Source of the DNA: Candidatus Altarchaeales archaeon WOR_SM1_86-2
GTDB taxonomy: Archaea; Altiarchaeota; Altiarchaeia; IMC4; MCBC01
DNA length: 7,992 nucleotides
Assembly: GCA_001723855.1 (NCBI GenBank)
Contig: MCBC01000052.1
Location: forward strand, 1 to 7,992
Direction: 5' to 3'
Under the pieces are notes generated by a model. That model saw only the letters and a program-made list of their open reading frames with translations, ran no database searches and was not told the DNA's origin. Position numbers and translations under genes: made by a program. Of this stretch, positions 1 to 5,647 are shown one piece after another (the stretch's first letter is position 1; each line of letters begins with the position of its first letter).

Positions 1-464
1 TTTTCCTTGCAAGAAAAAGGCATGAAAAAGAAGACTCCGGCGTAAAACTCAAATATCCCGTATTATTGACAATTGAAGAAGCACATAACTTCGCCCCCCG
101 AAGTACCGATGACAGGCCGGTGCTTTCCAGGGGTGTATTGAGGAAAATCGCCCGCGAAGGAAGGAAATTCGGGGTTGGCTTGTGCATAGTTTCCCAGCGT
201 CCCAATAAGCTGGATGCCGATGTCCTGTCGCAGTGCAACTCACTGATAATAATGAAGATCGTCAACCCGTCAGATCAGGAATATATACGCCAGTCGGTTG
301 AAACCGTAACAGAGGATATTGTCAGGGATCTGCCGTCTTTGGCAAGGGGCGAGGCGATTATAGTGGGGGGTGCCATAAAACTGCCCGTCACCGTTAAAAT
401 CAGAAAAAGAGAAACCGCGGTCGGAGGGGCGGATATTAATATAGTCGGGGCATGGAGCGAGTGA
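1..464 (+). CDS. HerA-like ATPase, C-terminal part (5' truncated by window)
   Basis: The reading frame is open from the window edge (first full codon at base 3) to TGA at 462-464, so about 153 C-terminal residues are seen. An in-frame TTG at 66 is internal to the gene, not its start. The segment YPVLLTIEEAHNF, around residues 18-30 of the fragment, is a Walker B strand with the acidic pair used for ATP hydrolysis. It is followed by the typical HerA/DUF87 stretch: GLCIVSQRP, a DADVLSQCN segment, and IVNPSDQEYIRQSVE. HerA is a hexameric DNA translocase that works with the nuclease NurA in archaeal end resection, often near mre11 and rad50; none of these partners is visible here. The Walker A part lies upstream of the window. 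Family assignment is secure. Whether this is the canonical HerA or a paralogous HerA-like ATPase cannot be told from the C-terminus alone. Confidence 0.88.
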   Translation, partial: FLARKRHEKEDSGVKLKYPVLLTIEEAHNFAPRSTDDRPVLSRGVLRKIAREGRKFGVGLCIVSQRPNKLDADVLSQCNSLIIMKIVNPSDQEYIRQSVETVTEDIVRDLPSLARGEAIIVGGAIKLPVTVKIRKRETAVGGADINIVGAWSE

Positions 465-481
465 TTTTTAAAATTTAAAAC

Positions 482-781
482 ATGTATAAATGCTTCAGGG
501 AGTCAAAAGACGGCTGTGTGGTGGAAATAGAAGTTGTTCCGAATTCAAAGAGTTTTAAGATAGGATATAATGAGTCAAGCGAAAGATTAAGGGTCAGGGT
601 TAAAGCCCCGGCTGTGAAAGGTAAAGCAAATAAAGCCGTCGCTAAGGCACTATCCGGTCTATTGAATGCCAAATGTGAGATTGTTGCCGGGAACTTATCA
701 AAGAAGAAGACCGTGCTGGTCAGGGATTGCGATGTCTGGGAGGTTATAAAATCGATAAGGGCTTCTCTTGAAAAAATCTGA
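482..781 (+). CDS. UPF0235/DUF167 family protein (YggU-like)
   Basis: A 99-residue protein with the usual length and pattern of the DUF167/YggU family: an N-terminal beta strand (CVVEIEVVPNSKS), the conserved core VRVKAPAVKGKANKAVAKAL (about residues 37-56), and the later IVAGNLSKKKTVLV segment. The family is widespread in bacteria and archaea, small and soluble. Its biochemical role is not established, so none is asserted. The start at 482 is the first ATG after the herA-like stop, 17 nt away, and places the family's N-terminal strand correctly. There is no Shine-Dalgarno sequence, and the AT-rich gap (TTTTTAAAATTTAAAA) is too close to the ATG to be a normal leaderless TATA box. Co-transcription with the upstream gene is therefore likely. 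It appears unrelated to the arsenic genes that follow, from which an 81-nt promoter region separates it. Confidence 0.88.
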   Translation: MYKCFRESKDGCVVEIEVVPNSKSFKIGYNESSERLRVRVKAPAVKGKANKAVAKALSGLLNAKCEIVAGNLSKKKTVLVRDCDVWEVIKSIRASLEKI

Positions 782-825
782 AGTCAATCAGGGCAAATAT
801 TTATCTGAATTTCTTAAATAAATTT

Positions 826-843
826 ATTATATTTAAATATAAT
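826..843. promoter_or_regulatory. Perfect 18-bp palindrome on the TATA box; candidate ArsR operator
   Basis: ATTATATTTAAATATAAT equals its own reverse complement over all 18 bases, and symmetry breaks at 825/844. ArsR/SmtB repressors bind such imperfect or perfect AT-rich dyads as dimers. This one overlaps the predicted TATA element, so a bound repressor would block TBP. The only ArsR gene in the window is the last gene of the operon this promoter serves, which fits autoregulation. A caveat is that low-complexity AT DNA yields palindromes more easily than mixed sequence. Confidence 0.5.
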
Positions 844-860
844 GATATAATGATATAATG
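837..860 (+). repeat. Three exact tandem copies of the 8-mer ATATAATG
   Basis: ATATAATG occurs at 837-844, 845-852 and 853-860 with no mismatch or gap, ending two bases before the ATG of the DGC gene. The first copy overlaps the right arm of the 18-bp palindrome. Each copy ends in an ATG: those at 842 and 850 are followed at once by ATA TAA (two-codon frames), and the one at 858 opens a ten-codon frame. Gain or loss of one 8-bp copy would shift the TATA-to-start spacing. Confidence 0.9.
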
Positions 861-862
861 AA

Positions 863-1252
863 ATGGAAATTGCAAATGAATGTTGTGTAAAAACCGGAAA
901 AAAGAATACCGGACTGTGCGTGTGTTTCGGCGGATCAAACACCGGGCAGATGACTGGTTTTATCGCCAGGGAATTGAATAAAAAAGTTGGTGCCGGTATA
1001 ATGTGCCTGGCGGGGTTCGCACCGGATCTGAAACCGGTTATGGATAAGTTGAACGCCCAGGATGCAATAATTGCAGTTGACGGCTGTCCTGTTGGCTGTG
1101 TGAAGAAAACCCTTGAGATGATAGGTATGACACCTGACAGGTATTATGATCTGGTTGGGGATTTTGGGATTGAAAAAAAGCCGGGGCTGGATTTCAGTGA
1201 AGATGATATGAAGGGGGTTGTAGGTAGGATAATGAGTGATATTAAAGAATGA
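863..1252 (+). CDS. DGC-domain protein, putative zinc-binding
   Basis: A 129-residue soluble protein and the first gene of the ars operon. It is rich in cysteine in the pattern of the DGC-domain family (putative metal-binding proteins): C7-C8, C19-x-C21 followed by the glycine-rich FGGSNTGQMTG, C48, and the name-giving D73-G74-C75-P-x-G-C79. The family's biochemical function is not established. Zinc binding is predicted from the cysteines, and a role in binding arsenic(III) or delivering it to a transporter is my inference from position. The ATG at 863 is chosen because it lies at the expected transcript start, gives the usual N-terminus, and has no in-frame upstream alternative except ATG 842, which is stopped two codons later. 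Its TGA overlaps the next gene's ATG by 4 nt (ATGA), so translation is probably coupled. Confidence 0.85.
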   Translation: MEIANECCVKTGKKNTGLCVCFGGSNTGQMTGFIARELNKKVGAGIMCLAGFAPDLKPVMDKLNAQDAIIAVDGCPVGCVKKTLEMIGMTPDRYYDLVGDFGIEKKPGLDFSEDDMKGVVGRIMSDIKE

Positions 1253-1482
1253 TGAAAATCGAAATTTTAGGCACAGGATGCATGAAATGCGAAAAGTTAT
1301 ATGAAAATGCAAAGAGAGCGGTGGGGGAAATGGGTATTGATGCGGATATTGAGAAGATAGGGGATATTGACAAAATAATTGCTTCCGGGGTTATGCTGAC
1401 ACCCGCGATAGCGATTGATGGAGAAATCAAGGCAAGCGGCAGAATCCCTTGCAAGGAAGAAATTAAACAATGGATAAAGTAA
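1249..1482 (+). CDS. Small thioredoxin-fold protein with CxxC (ArsE-like; redox-active disulfide protein 2 type)
   Basis: A 77-residue cytoplasmic protein, about the length of the redox-active disulfide protein 2 / MTH895-type mini-thioredoxins known from methanogens. After the first beta strand (KIEILGTG) comes the active-site motif C11-M-K-C14. The cis-proline loop is near VMLTPAIAIDGE (about residues 48-59), as in glutaredoxin-like folds. It has no signal peptide. Next to ArsF- and ArsG-like genes it corresponds to the thioredoxin component of arsEFG-type clusters, and would supply electrons from the cytoplasm to the membrane protein. Two adjacent ATGs (1249 and 1252) can start it. Starting at 1249 overlaps the upstream stop by 4 nt. 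No signal separates the two, and the product differs by one Met. Thioredoxin fold is sure; the ArsE role is inferred from context. Confidence 0.88.
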   Translation: MMKIEILGTGCMKCEKLYENAKRAVGEMGIDADIEKIGDIDKIIASGVMLTPAIAIDGEIKASGRIPCKEEIKQWIK

Positions 1483-1991
1483 TGATCAACAATCAAAAAG
1501 CATTGCGGGTTATATGGATTCTAATGGCGATTTTAATAACAATTGTTATTTCAGGCTGCGTAGAAACCGGAGAGCAAGAAGGGAACACGCAAAATAATCA
1601 TCTTCAGAACACAACACAGAATATGGAAACCAACGCTTCAACCCCGGAACCGAAAAATATAACGATAAAGGTTGTTAAATTTGAACCAGACAACCCGTGC
1701 CAGGGATGTACAAATCTGGGTAACTTTGCAAAGGAAACCATACAAATACACTTTCCAGGCGATTATGAATCGGGAAAAACAACATATGAAACAGTCAATT
1801 TTCAGGATCCTAGAAACATGGATTTGGTAAAGAAATATAATGTTGTGGGTTCCTCGCTCTACATTACTGTTATAAAAGACGGTAAAGAGGAAATACTTGA
1901 TGCAAATGACATGTGGAGTTATGTGGGGGATAAAGAGGAATACATAAATATATTCAAAGATAAATTAGAAAAGATAAAAAATGCCGTATAA
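1470..1991 (+). CDS. arsF: ArsF-like lipoprotein with extracytoplasmic CxxC thioredoxin-like domain
   Basis: The protein has 173 residues. A hydrophobic segment (about residues 13-27) ends in the lipobox-like VISGC, with C30 the expected lipid-modified residue. An Asn/Thr/Gln-rich linker (about 34-60) follows, then a compact domain (64-173) that starts with a beta strand and carries P76-C77-Q-G-C80. It therefore should sit on the outer face of the membrane with a redox CxxC. It matches the ArsF family ('nitrophenyl compound nitroreductase subunit ArsF'), found with ArsE and ArsG. The start at 1470 has AAGGAAG about 10 nt upstream but overlaps the previous gene by 13 nt. An in-frame ATG at 1482 forms a TAATG junction with the previous stop and would remove only four residues; both keep the signal. 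The 3' end overlaps the acr3 start by 11 nt. Confidence 0.75.
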   Translation: MDKVMINNQKALRVIWILMAILITIVISGCVETGEQEGNTQNNHLQNTTQNMETNASTPEPKNITIKVVKFEPDNPCQGCTNLGNFAKETIQIHFPGDYESGKTTYETVNFQDPRNMDLVKKYNVVGSSLYITVIKDGKEEILDANDMWSYVGDKEEYINIFKDKLEKIKNAV

Positions 1992-3033
1992 ACAAAAGAA
2001 GCATACACTCGGTTTCTTCGAAGAACACCTGACTATCGGGGTTATTGTATGTATAATCCTGGGGATAGTTTTAGGGAGAGTATTCCCTGATTTTTCGTTT
2101 TACATCAGTCAGCTACAGTACGCTCAGATTTCAATCCCGATCGCAATCTGCCTGTTTTTCATGATATATCCTATAATGGTGCAGATAGATTTCGCAAGGG
2201 TTATTGAGGCAGGAAAAACCCCTAAGCCGATAGCTCTCACACTGCTTGTGAACTGGGGGATTAAGCCATTTACCATGGCGTTTTTTGCATGGCTGTTTAT
2301 GACCCGGATATGGTCTGCATTCATACCATCTGAATTAGCATCCCAATACATTGCGGGAATGATTTTACTCGGGGTCGCCCCTTGCACTGCAATGGTTTTG
2401 GTTTGGAGTTACCTCTCGAAAGGAAACATGGGGCATACACTGGTTATGGTTGCGATAAATTCGCTTACAATGCTTGTTTTATATGCGCCGCTGGCGGGGT
2501 TTCTCTTGGGAATTTCAGACATTCCGATACCCTGGGGGACAATTGCATTTTCTGTTGGAGCATACGTCGGGGTTCCATTAGTCGCGGGATTTTTTTCAAG
2601 GAGAGAACTAATAAAACGGAGGGGTGGGCAATGGTTTGAGAATGTTTTTGTAAAAAAACTCCATTACATTTCAATTACAGCACTTCTTTTCACGTTGATT
2701 GTATTGTTCAGTTTTCAAGGAGAGATCATATTAAATAGTCCATTGATTATAGGAATGATTGCGCTGCCTCTCTTCATACAAACAATGAGTATCTTCGGTT
2801 TAACATACACCCTCTCGAAATTTATCGGGTTAAGATACGAAGATGCGGCACCAACCGCGCAGATAGGGGCAAGTAACCACTTCGAGGTTGCGATAGCAGT
2901 TGCCATCATGTTATTTGGAGTAGAATCAGGTGCGGCACTGGCAACAGTTGTAGGGGTCCTGATAGAGGTTCCAGTAATGCTGTTTCTGGTTAAAATCTGC
3001 CTGAAAACGAGGAACTGGTTTCCGGTTAGATAA
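1981..3033 (+). CDS. acr3: ACR3 family arsenite efflux transporter
   Basis: A 350-residue polytopic membrane protein of normal ACR3 length, with about ten hydrophobic segments. It exports arsenite (and in some members antimonite) from the cytoplasm using the ion gradient. The family signature is clear: LLGVAPCTAMVLVWSYLSKG contains C135, and GASNHFEVAIAVAI contains E302. These correspond in position and context to the Cys and Glu shown to be essential in characterised Acr3 proteins. The N-terminus (LGFFEEHLTIGVIV) is typical, so the ATG at 1981 is well placed even though it lies inside the end of the arsF-like gene (11-nt overlap) and has no Shine-Dalgarno sequence. There is no fusion to ArsC or another domain. 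It is the best functional anchor for calling the whole cluster an arsenic resistance operon. Confidence 0.96.
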   Translation: MPYKQKKHTLGFFEEHLTIGVIVCIILGIVLGRVFPDFSFYISQLQYAQISIPIAICLFFMIYPIMVQIDFARVIEAGKTPKPIALTLLVNWGIKPFTMAFFAWLFMTRIWSAFIPSELASQYIAGMILLGVAPCTAMVLVWSYLSKGNMGHTLVMVAINSLTMLVLYAPLAGFLLGISDIPIPWGTIAFSVGAYVGVPLVAGFFSRRELIKRRGGQWFENVFVKKLHYISITALLFTLIVLFSFQGEIILNSPLIIGMIALPLFIQTMSIFGLTYTLSKFIGLRYEDAAPTAQIGASNHFEVAIAVAIMLFGVESGAALATVVGVLIEVPVMLFLVKICLKTRNWFPVR

Positions 3034-3053
3034 TGCATAAATAAAAAAGAAAA

Positions 3054-3758
3054 ATGTTTGAATCAATAATACATGATTTGATAGCGAACACAGAATTTGC
3101 AATACTCATTGCATTTTTACTTGGAGTTTTAACCTCCATCAGCCCATGCCCTCTTACAACAAACATTGCTGCAGTCGCATACATTTCAAGGGACATTAAA
3201 AGCCCAAGTCATGCGATTTTAAACGGGCTTGTTTACACTCTGGGGCGTATGTTCACATATTTTGCACTCGGGGCAATGATGATTATTGGTGGCATGAGTG
3301 TAATAGATATGTCCCTTACAACACAGAGTATCCACGGTGCAGTTTTGGGTGTGATCCTGATTATAGTCGGCATATTACTGCTTGGGGTTATAAACGTTAA
3401 TTTCAATCCAGGCGGCAGGGGCATCACAGAGAAACTGGCTAGAAAAGCGGCAAATTTTGGTCTTTTGGGTGCATTCTTTATCGGAATTTTATTTGCATTG
3501 GCATTCTGCCCGTACAGTGCTATCTTGTTTTTTGGAACATTGATACCCCTTGGACTTGCATCAGAAGAAGGGGTAATTCTACCTATGTTTTACGGGTTCG
3601 GGACAGGAATTCCAGTTCTTGTTTTCGCGGGCTTGTTTTATTTCGGCACAAAAGAAATCAACAAATACCTGCATAATGTCTCCGGATTTGAGAAAATATT
3701 GAGAAGATTCATAGGGGTAATCTTTGTTGCAATCGGAGTTTACTTGGTTACCCTGTAA
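3054..3758 (+). CDS. arsG: ArsG-like membrane protein, CcdA/DsbD transmembrane family
   Basis: A 234-residue membrane protein with about six helices and the two-repeat arrangement of the CcdA/DsbD-beta family. Each half carries one proline-flanked cysteine near the start of a helix: S30-P31-C32-P33 in the first and A-F-C152-P in the second. In CcdA/DsbD this pair moves electrons from a cytoplasmic thioredoxin to an extracytoplasmic thiol protein. Both such partners are encoded two and three genes upstream, the mini-thioredoxin and the CxxC lipoprotein. This matches the ArsG family, described as an aromatic (aminobenzyl) arsenical efflux permease acting with ArsE and ArsF. Whether it moves electrons, an arsenical, or both cannot be read from sequence. 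It starts 20 nt after the acr3 stop without a Shine-Dalgarno motif. Confidence 0.82.
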   Translation: MFESIIHDLIANTEFAILIAFLLGVLTSISPCPLTTNIAAVAYISRDIKSPSHAILNGLVYTLGRMFTYFALGAMMIIGGMSVIDMSLTTQSIHGAVLGVILIIVGILLLGVINVNFNPGGRGITEKLARKAANFGLLGAFFIGILFALAFCPYSAILFFGTLIPLGLASEEGVILPMFYGFGTGIPVLVFAGLFYFGTKEINKYLHNVSGFEKILRRFIGVIFVAIGVYLVTL

Positions 3759-3767
3759 TTAGATAAA

Positions 3768-4808
3768 ATGAAACTAAATAGAACCATTGCGGGAGGAATA
3801 ATAATCATCCTGCTTTTAGGAACGCTTGTAACTTATGAATGGAATAAGGCATTCACCAAATCAGAGAAGATCAAGCAGGGAGAGGAAATCAAGGATCCTT
3901 TTCCAATAACCCGGGAAACACCTCCATCGGGGATTGTATTCCACACCCTTGCTAATTATCTTCTGGCGGCGTGGGCGTGCCTTACAATAGCATTTCTGAT
4001 CGCCGGGGCAGTGGAGACGTTTATCCCGAAATCGTTGATAATAAAGCATATGAGTGGTGGAGGGATCAAAGGATATTTTGTCGGGGCCTTCGGGGGCCCC
4101 ATTCTTTCAGTGTGCTCGTGCAGCATCATACCATTATTTGCTGGAATCTACCGCAGGGGTGCAGGATTGGGTCCCGCACTGGCATTTTTACTTGCTGCTC
4201 CCGCGGTAAATGTTGCTGCGGTTCTTTTAACTTTAAGCTGGATTTCATGGGAGATCGCTGCAGGCAGGATAGTTCTTGCTTTATCTGCCGCATTGATTGT
4301 GAGTTTAATTATTGCAAAAATATTTGAGAGAAAAAATAAAGGAGTTAATCAGAAAATAATATTTACTGAAGAAGAACTTCCTCTTGAAGGTTCTTTCAGG
4401 GAGTGGATGCAAAACACATACTTTCTTGTCAGAAAAATCCTGCCTTTAATCCTGCTCGGTATTGTAATCGTAGGTATCTTTAAAATTTTCATTTCAGCGG
4501 AATCTGTTGCAAATTATCTTGGCTCCGGAACTCTAGCAATAACATTTGCATCCGTTATTGGAGCGGTTCTCTACACCCCCACGCTTGTTGAGGTGCCATT
4601 TGTCAGGGGTTTGATGGAGCTCGGCATGGGAACGGGGCCAGCAATGGCGTTTCTGCTTACAGCTCCGGCACTGAGCATTCCTTCACTGCTTGGGATATCA
4701 CGGGTTGTCGGCTGGAAAATACCTCTCGCTTATGCATTTCTTATGTCCGTTATGGGTATATTCGGGGGTTTGATATTTTCTTTTTTTGTTCCGAGCATAA
4801 TATTTTAA
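3768..4808 (+). CDS. ArsP/DUF318-type permease with CSC motif
   Basis: A 346-residue membrane protein of the ArsP_1 (PF03773, formerly DUF318) permease family. An N-terminal helix (about 8-24) is followed by a charged loop (27-52) and then two homologous helical blocks. The first block has G-GPILSV-C116-S-C118-SIIPLFAGIYRRG and AFLLAAPAVN. The second repeats the pattern as YTPTLVEVPFVRGLMELG and AFLLTAPALS, with Thr/Pro in place of the cysteines. In characterised ArsP, cysteines of this region bind trivalent organoarsenicals for export. Relatives are also annotated as metal or other permeases, so the substrate here is inferred from the operon. It starts nine nt after the arsG-like stop (no Shine-Dalgarno) and is followed eight nt later by arsR. 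Confidence 0.85.
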   Translation: MKLNRTIAGGIIIILLLGTLVTYEWNKAFTKSEKIKQGEEIKDPFPITRETPPSGIVFHTLANYLLAAWACLTIAFLIAGAVETFIPKSLIIKHMSGGGIKGYFVGAFGGPILSVCSCSIIPLFAGIYRRGAGLGPALAFLLAAPAVNVAAVLLTLSWISWEIAAGRIVLALSAALIVSLIIAKIFERKNKGVNQKIIFTEEELPLEGSFREWMQNTYFLVRKILPLILLGIVIVGIFKIFISAESVANYLGSGTLAITFASVIGAVLYTPTLVEVPFVRGLMELGMGTGPAMAFLLTAPALSIPSLLGISRVVGWKIPLAYAFLMSVMGIFGGLIFSFFVPSIIF

Positions 4809-4816
4809 ATATTCAA

Positions 4817-5077
4817 ATGGTGAAAAAAGAGGTTAAGATTTTCAAGGCATTGGCAGATGAAACAAGGATTAAGGTAGTTGAATTTTTAAAAGATAGCGAG
4901 AAATGTGTCTGCGAGATAATCCCGATGACCGGCAAATCTCAACCCGCAGTTTCGCAGCATTTAAGAATACTTTCGGAAGCCGATATTTTGGGATCCAGGA
5001 AGGATGGCACAAGTATCTATTACAGGGTTAAGGATAAAAGAGTTTTAGATGCCATACGGATGTTAAAGCAGGATTAA
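4817..5077 (+). CDS. arsR: ArsR family arsenic-responsive repressor
   Basis: An 86-residue winged-helix protein, somewhat short for the family but complete. It begins with the standard FKALADETRIKVVEFL helix. E28-K-C30-V-C32-E follows, equivalent to the ELCVCDL motif by which classical ArsR binds As(III) and leaves DNA. The recognition helix region is QPAVSQHLRILSEADIL, and the wing is SRKDGTSIYYRV. It is the last gene of the operon, eight nt after the permease, so its product must act back on the promoter about 4 kb upstream, where a palindrome overlies the TATA box. Only two cysteines are present, and a third ligand, if used, must come from elsewhere. No Shine-Dalgarno sequence is seen before the ATG. 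Confidence 0.95.
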   Translation: MVKKEVKIFKALADETRIKVVEFLKDSEKCVCEIIPMTGKSQPAVSQHLRILSEADILGSRKDGTSIYYRVKDKRVLDAIRMLKQD

Positions 5078-5151
5078 ACCCGATAGTTCCTAACAAGTTG
5101 CCTTCCTATGATAATTTTACGTACCCTGATATTTCACTTTTAAAATATTTC

Positions 5152-5206
5152 ATAAACAAAATATTTTTATATATAAAATGTTTATATAATAAATAATAAA
5201 AATAAA
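5152..5206 (+). promoter_or_regulatory. Promoter of the MarR-SDR operon with flanking inverted repeat
   Basis: The 129-nt gap after arsR becomes extremely AT-rich. TTTTTATATATAAAA (5164-5178) is a good archaeal TATA box, predicting a transcript start near 5195-5200, a few bases before the ATG at 5207. A second TATA-like stretch lies at 5181-5188. Perfect 7-bp inverted arms ATAAACA (5152-5158) and TGTTTAT (5179-5185) enclose the first TATA box with 20 nt between them. They are a possible operator for the MarR protein encoded immediately downstream. A direct repeat ATATTTCA (5129-5136, 5145-5152) lies just upstream. No strong terminator for the ars operon is visible. Confidence 0.5.
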
Positions 5207-5647
5207 ATGGTTACAAAAGAGAATATAGATCGTTTTTTAGAAACCTGGAATAAGATCACCCGGGTATTCGCTGCCATGGAATGCTTCCGTGAGGACCCGG
5301 GTTTGACAAAACTTGAACTCCTGGCATTGAGCGCCATCTGCAACCGGGAAGAACTCATTATGAGGCAACTTGCCGAACACCTGGGCGTAAGCATGAGCAC
5401 AGCGACGGTAGTTATTGACAAACTGGTTGAAAAAGGATTGGTTGGGCGCGAGAGAAATCACGGCGACCGCAGGGTTGTGAAAGTCAAACTAACTGAAAAA
5501 GGTGAGAAAATTGCAGTTTCATTTCAAAGGCAAAAAGCAGGGATAATAAAGCAGGTGATGGGGCTGCTTTCGCAGGAAGAGCAGGAAAATTTCATTTTAA
5601 TCCTGGAAAAGATCTCTGGAGCGCTTAACGGAGATAAAAGAAAATGA
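5207..5647 (+). CDS. MarR family transcriptional regulator
   Basis: A 146-residue protein of typical MarR length. N-terminal helices form the dimer region (1-35). The winged helix-turn-helix runs from about 48 to 100, with MRQLAEHLGVSMSTATVVIDKLVEKGLV as helices and the wing marked by G-D-R-R-V. A C-terminal helical pair (105-140) completes the dimer interface. Such regulators usually repress their own operon and respond to small phenolic or lipophilic ligands or to oxidation. This one has few cysteines, so ligand sensing is more likely. The start at 5207 is the first ATG after the promoter and has no Shine-Dalgarno sequence. Its TGA overlaps the next ATG (ATGA), so it is the first gene of a four-gene operon. 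The ligand is unknown. Confidence 0.93.
   Translation: MVTKENIDRFLETWNKITRVFAAMECFREDPGLTKLELLALSAICNREELIMRQLAEHLGVSMSTATVVIDKLVEKGLVGRERNHGDRRVVKVKLTEKGEKIAVSFQRQKAGIIKQVMGLLSQEEQENFILILEKISGALNGDKRK

Larger units (their letters stand above)
806..862 (+). promoter_or_regulatory. Promoter of the ars operon (TATA box, probably leaderless)
   Basis: This very AT-rich stretch lies directly before the first ars gene. The TATTTAAATATA element is centred near 835, about 27 nt before the A of the ATG at 863. That is the usual archaeal distance between TATA box and transcription start, so the mRNA probably begins at or within a few bases of the start codon. The absence of any Shine-Dalgarno motif before 863 agrees. 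A separate 12-bp palindrome (AATAAATTTATT, 817-828) sits just upstream and overlaps the 18-bp palindrome listed separately. The transcription start is inferred, not seen. Confidence 0.6.

Noticed and set aside
464..481. AT-rich TTTTTAAAATTTAAAA as a TATA promoter for the DUF167 gene
   Set aside because: It ends only a few bases before the ATG, whereas a TATA box should lie about 25 nt before the transcript start. It more likely reflects general AT-richness between co-transcribed genes.
858..890. Ten-codon frame (ATG 858 to TAA 888-890) overlapping the DGC gene start; a possible leader peptide
   Set aside because: The ATG is part of the tandem 8-mer, the frame has no ribosome-binding site, and the transcript probably starts at or after it.
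935..1312. Minus-strand 125-codon open frame opposite the DGC gene
   Set aside because: The opposite frame carries the conserved DGC motifs and operon overlap; this one has no recognisable pattern.
4083..4100. GGGGCC/GGCCCC inverted repeat with a 6-nt loop
   Set aside because: It lies inside the permease coding sequence and is explained by the conserved Gly-Ala-Phe-Gly-Gly-Pro codons.
3971..4327. 118-codon + strand open frame inside the ArsP-like permease gene
   Set aside because: It is an out-of-frame shadow of the permease, with a cysteine-rich, non-family translation. The permease frame has all the conserved motifs.
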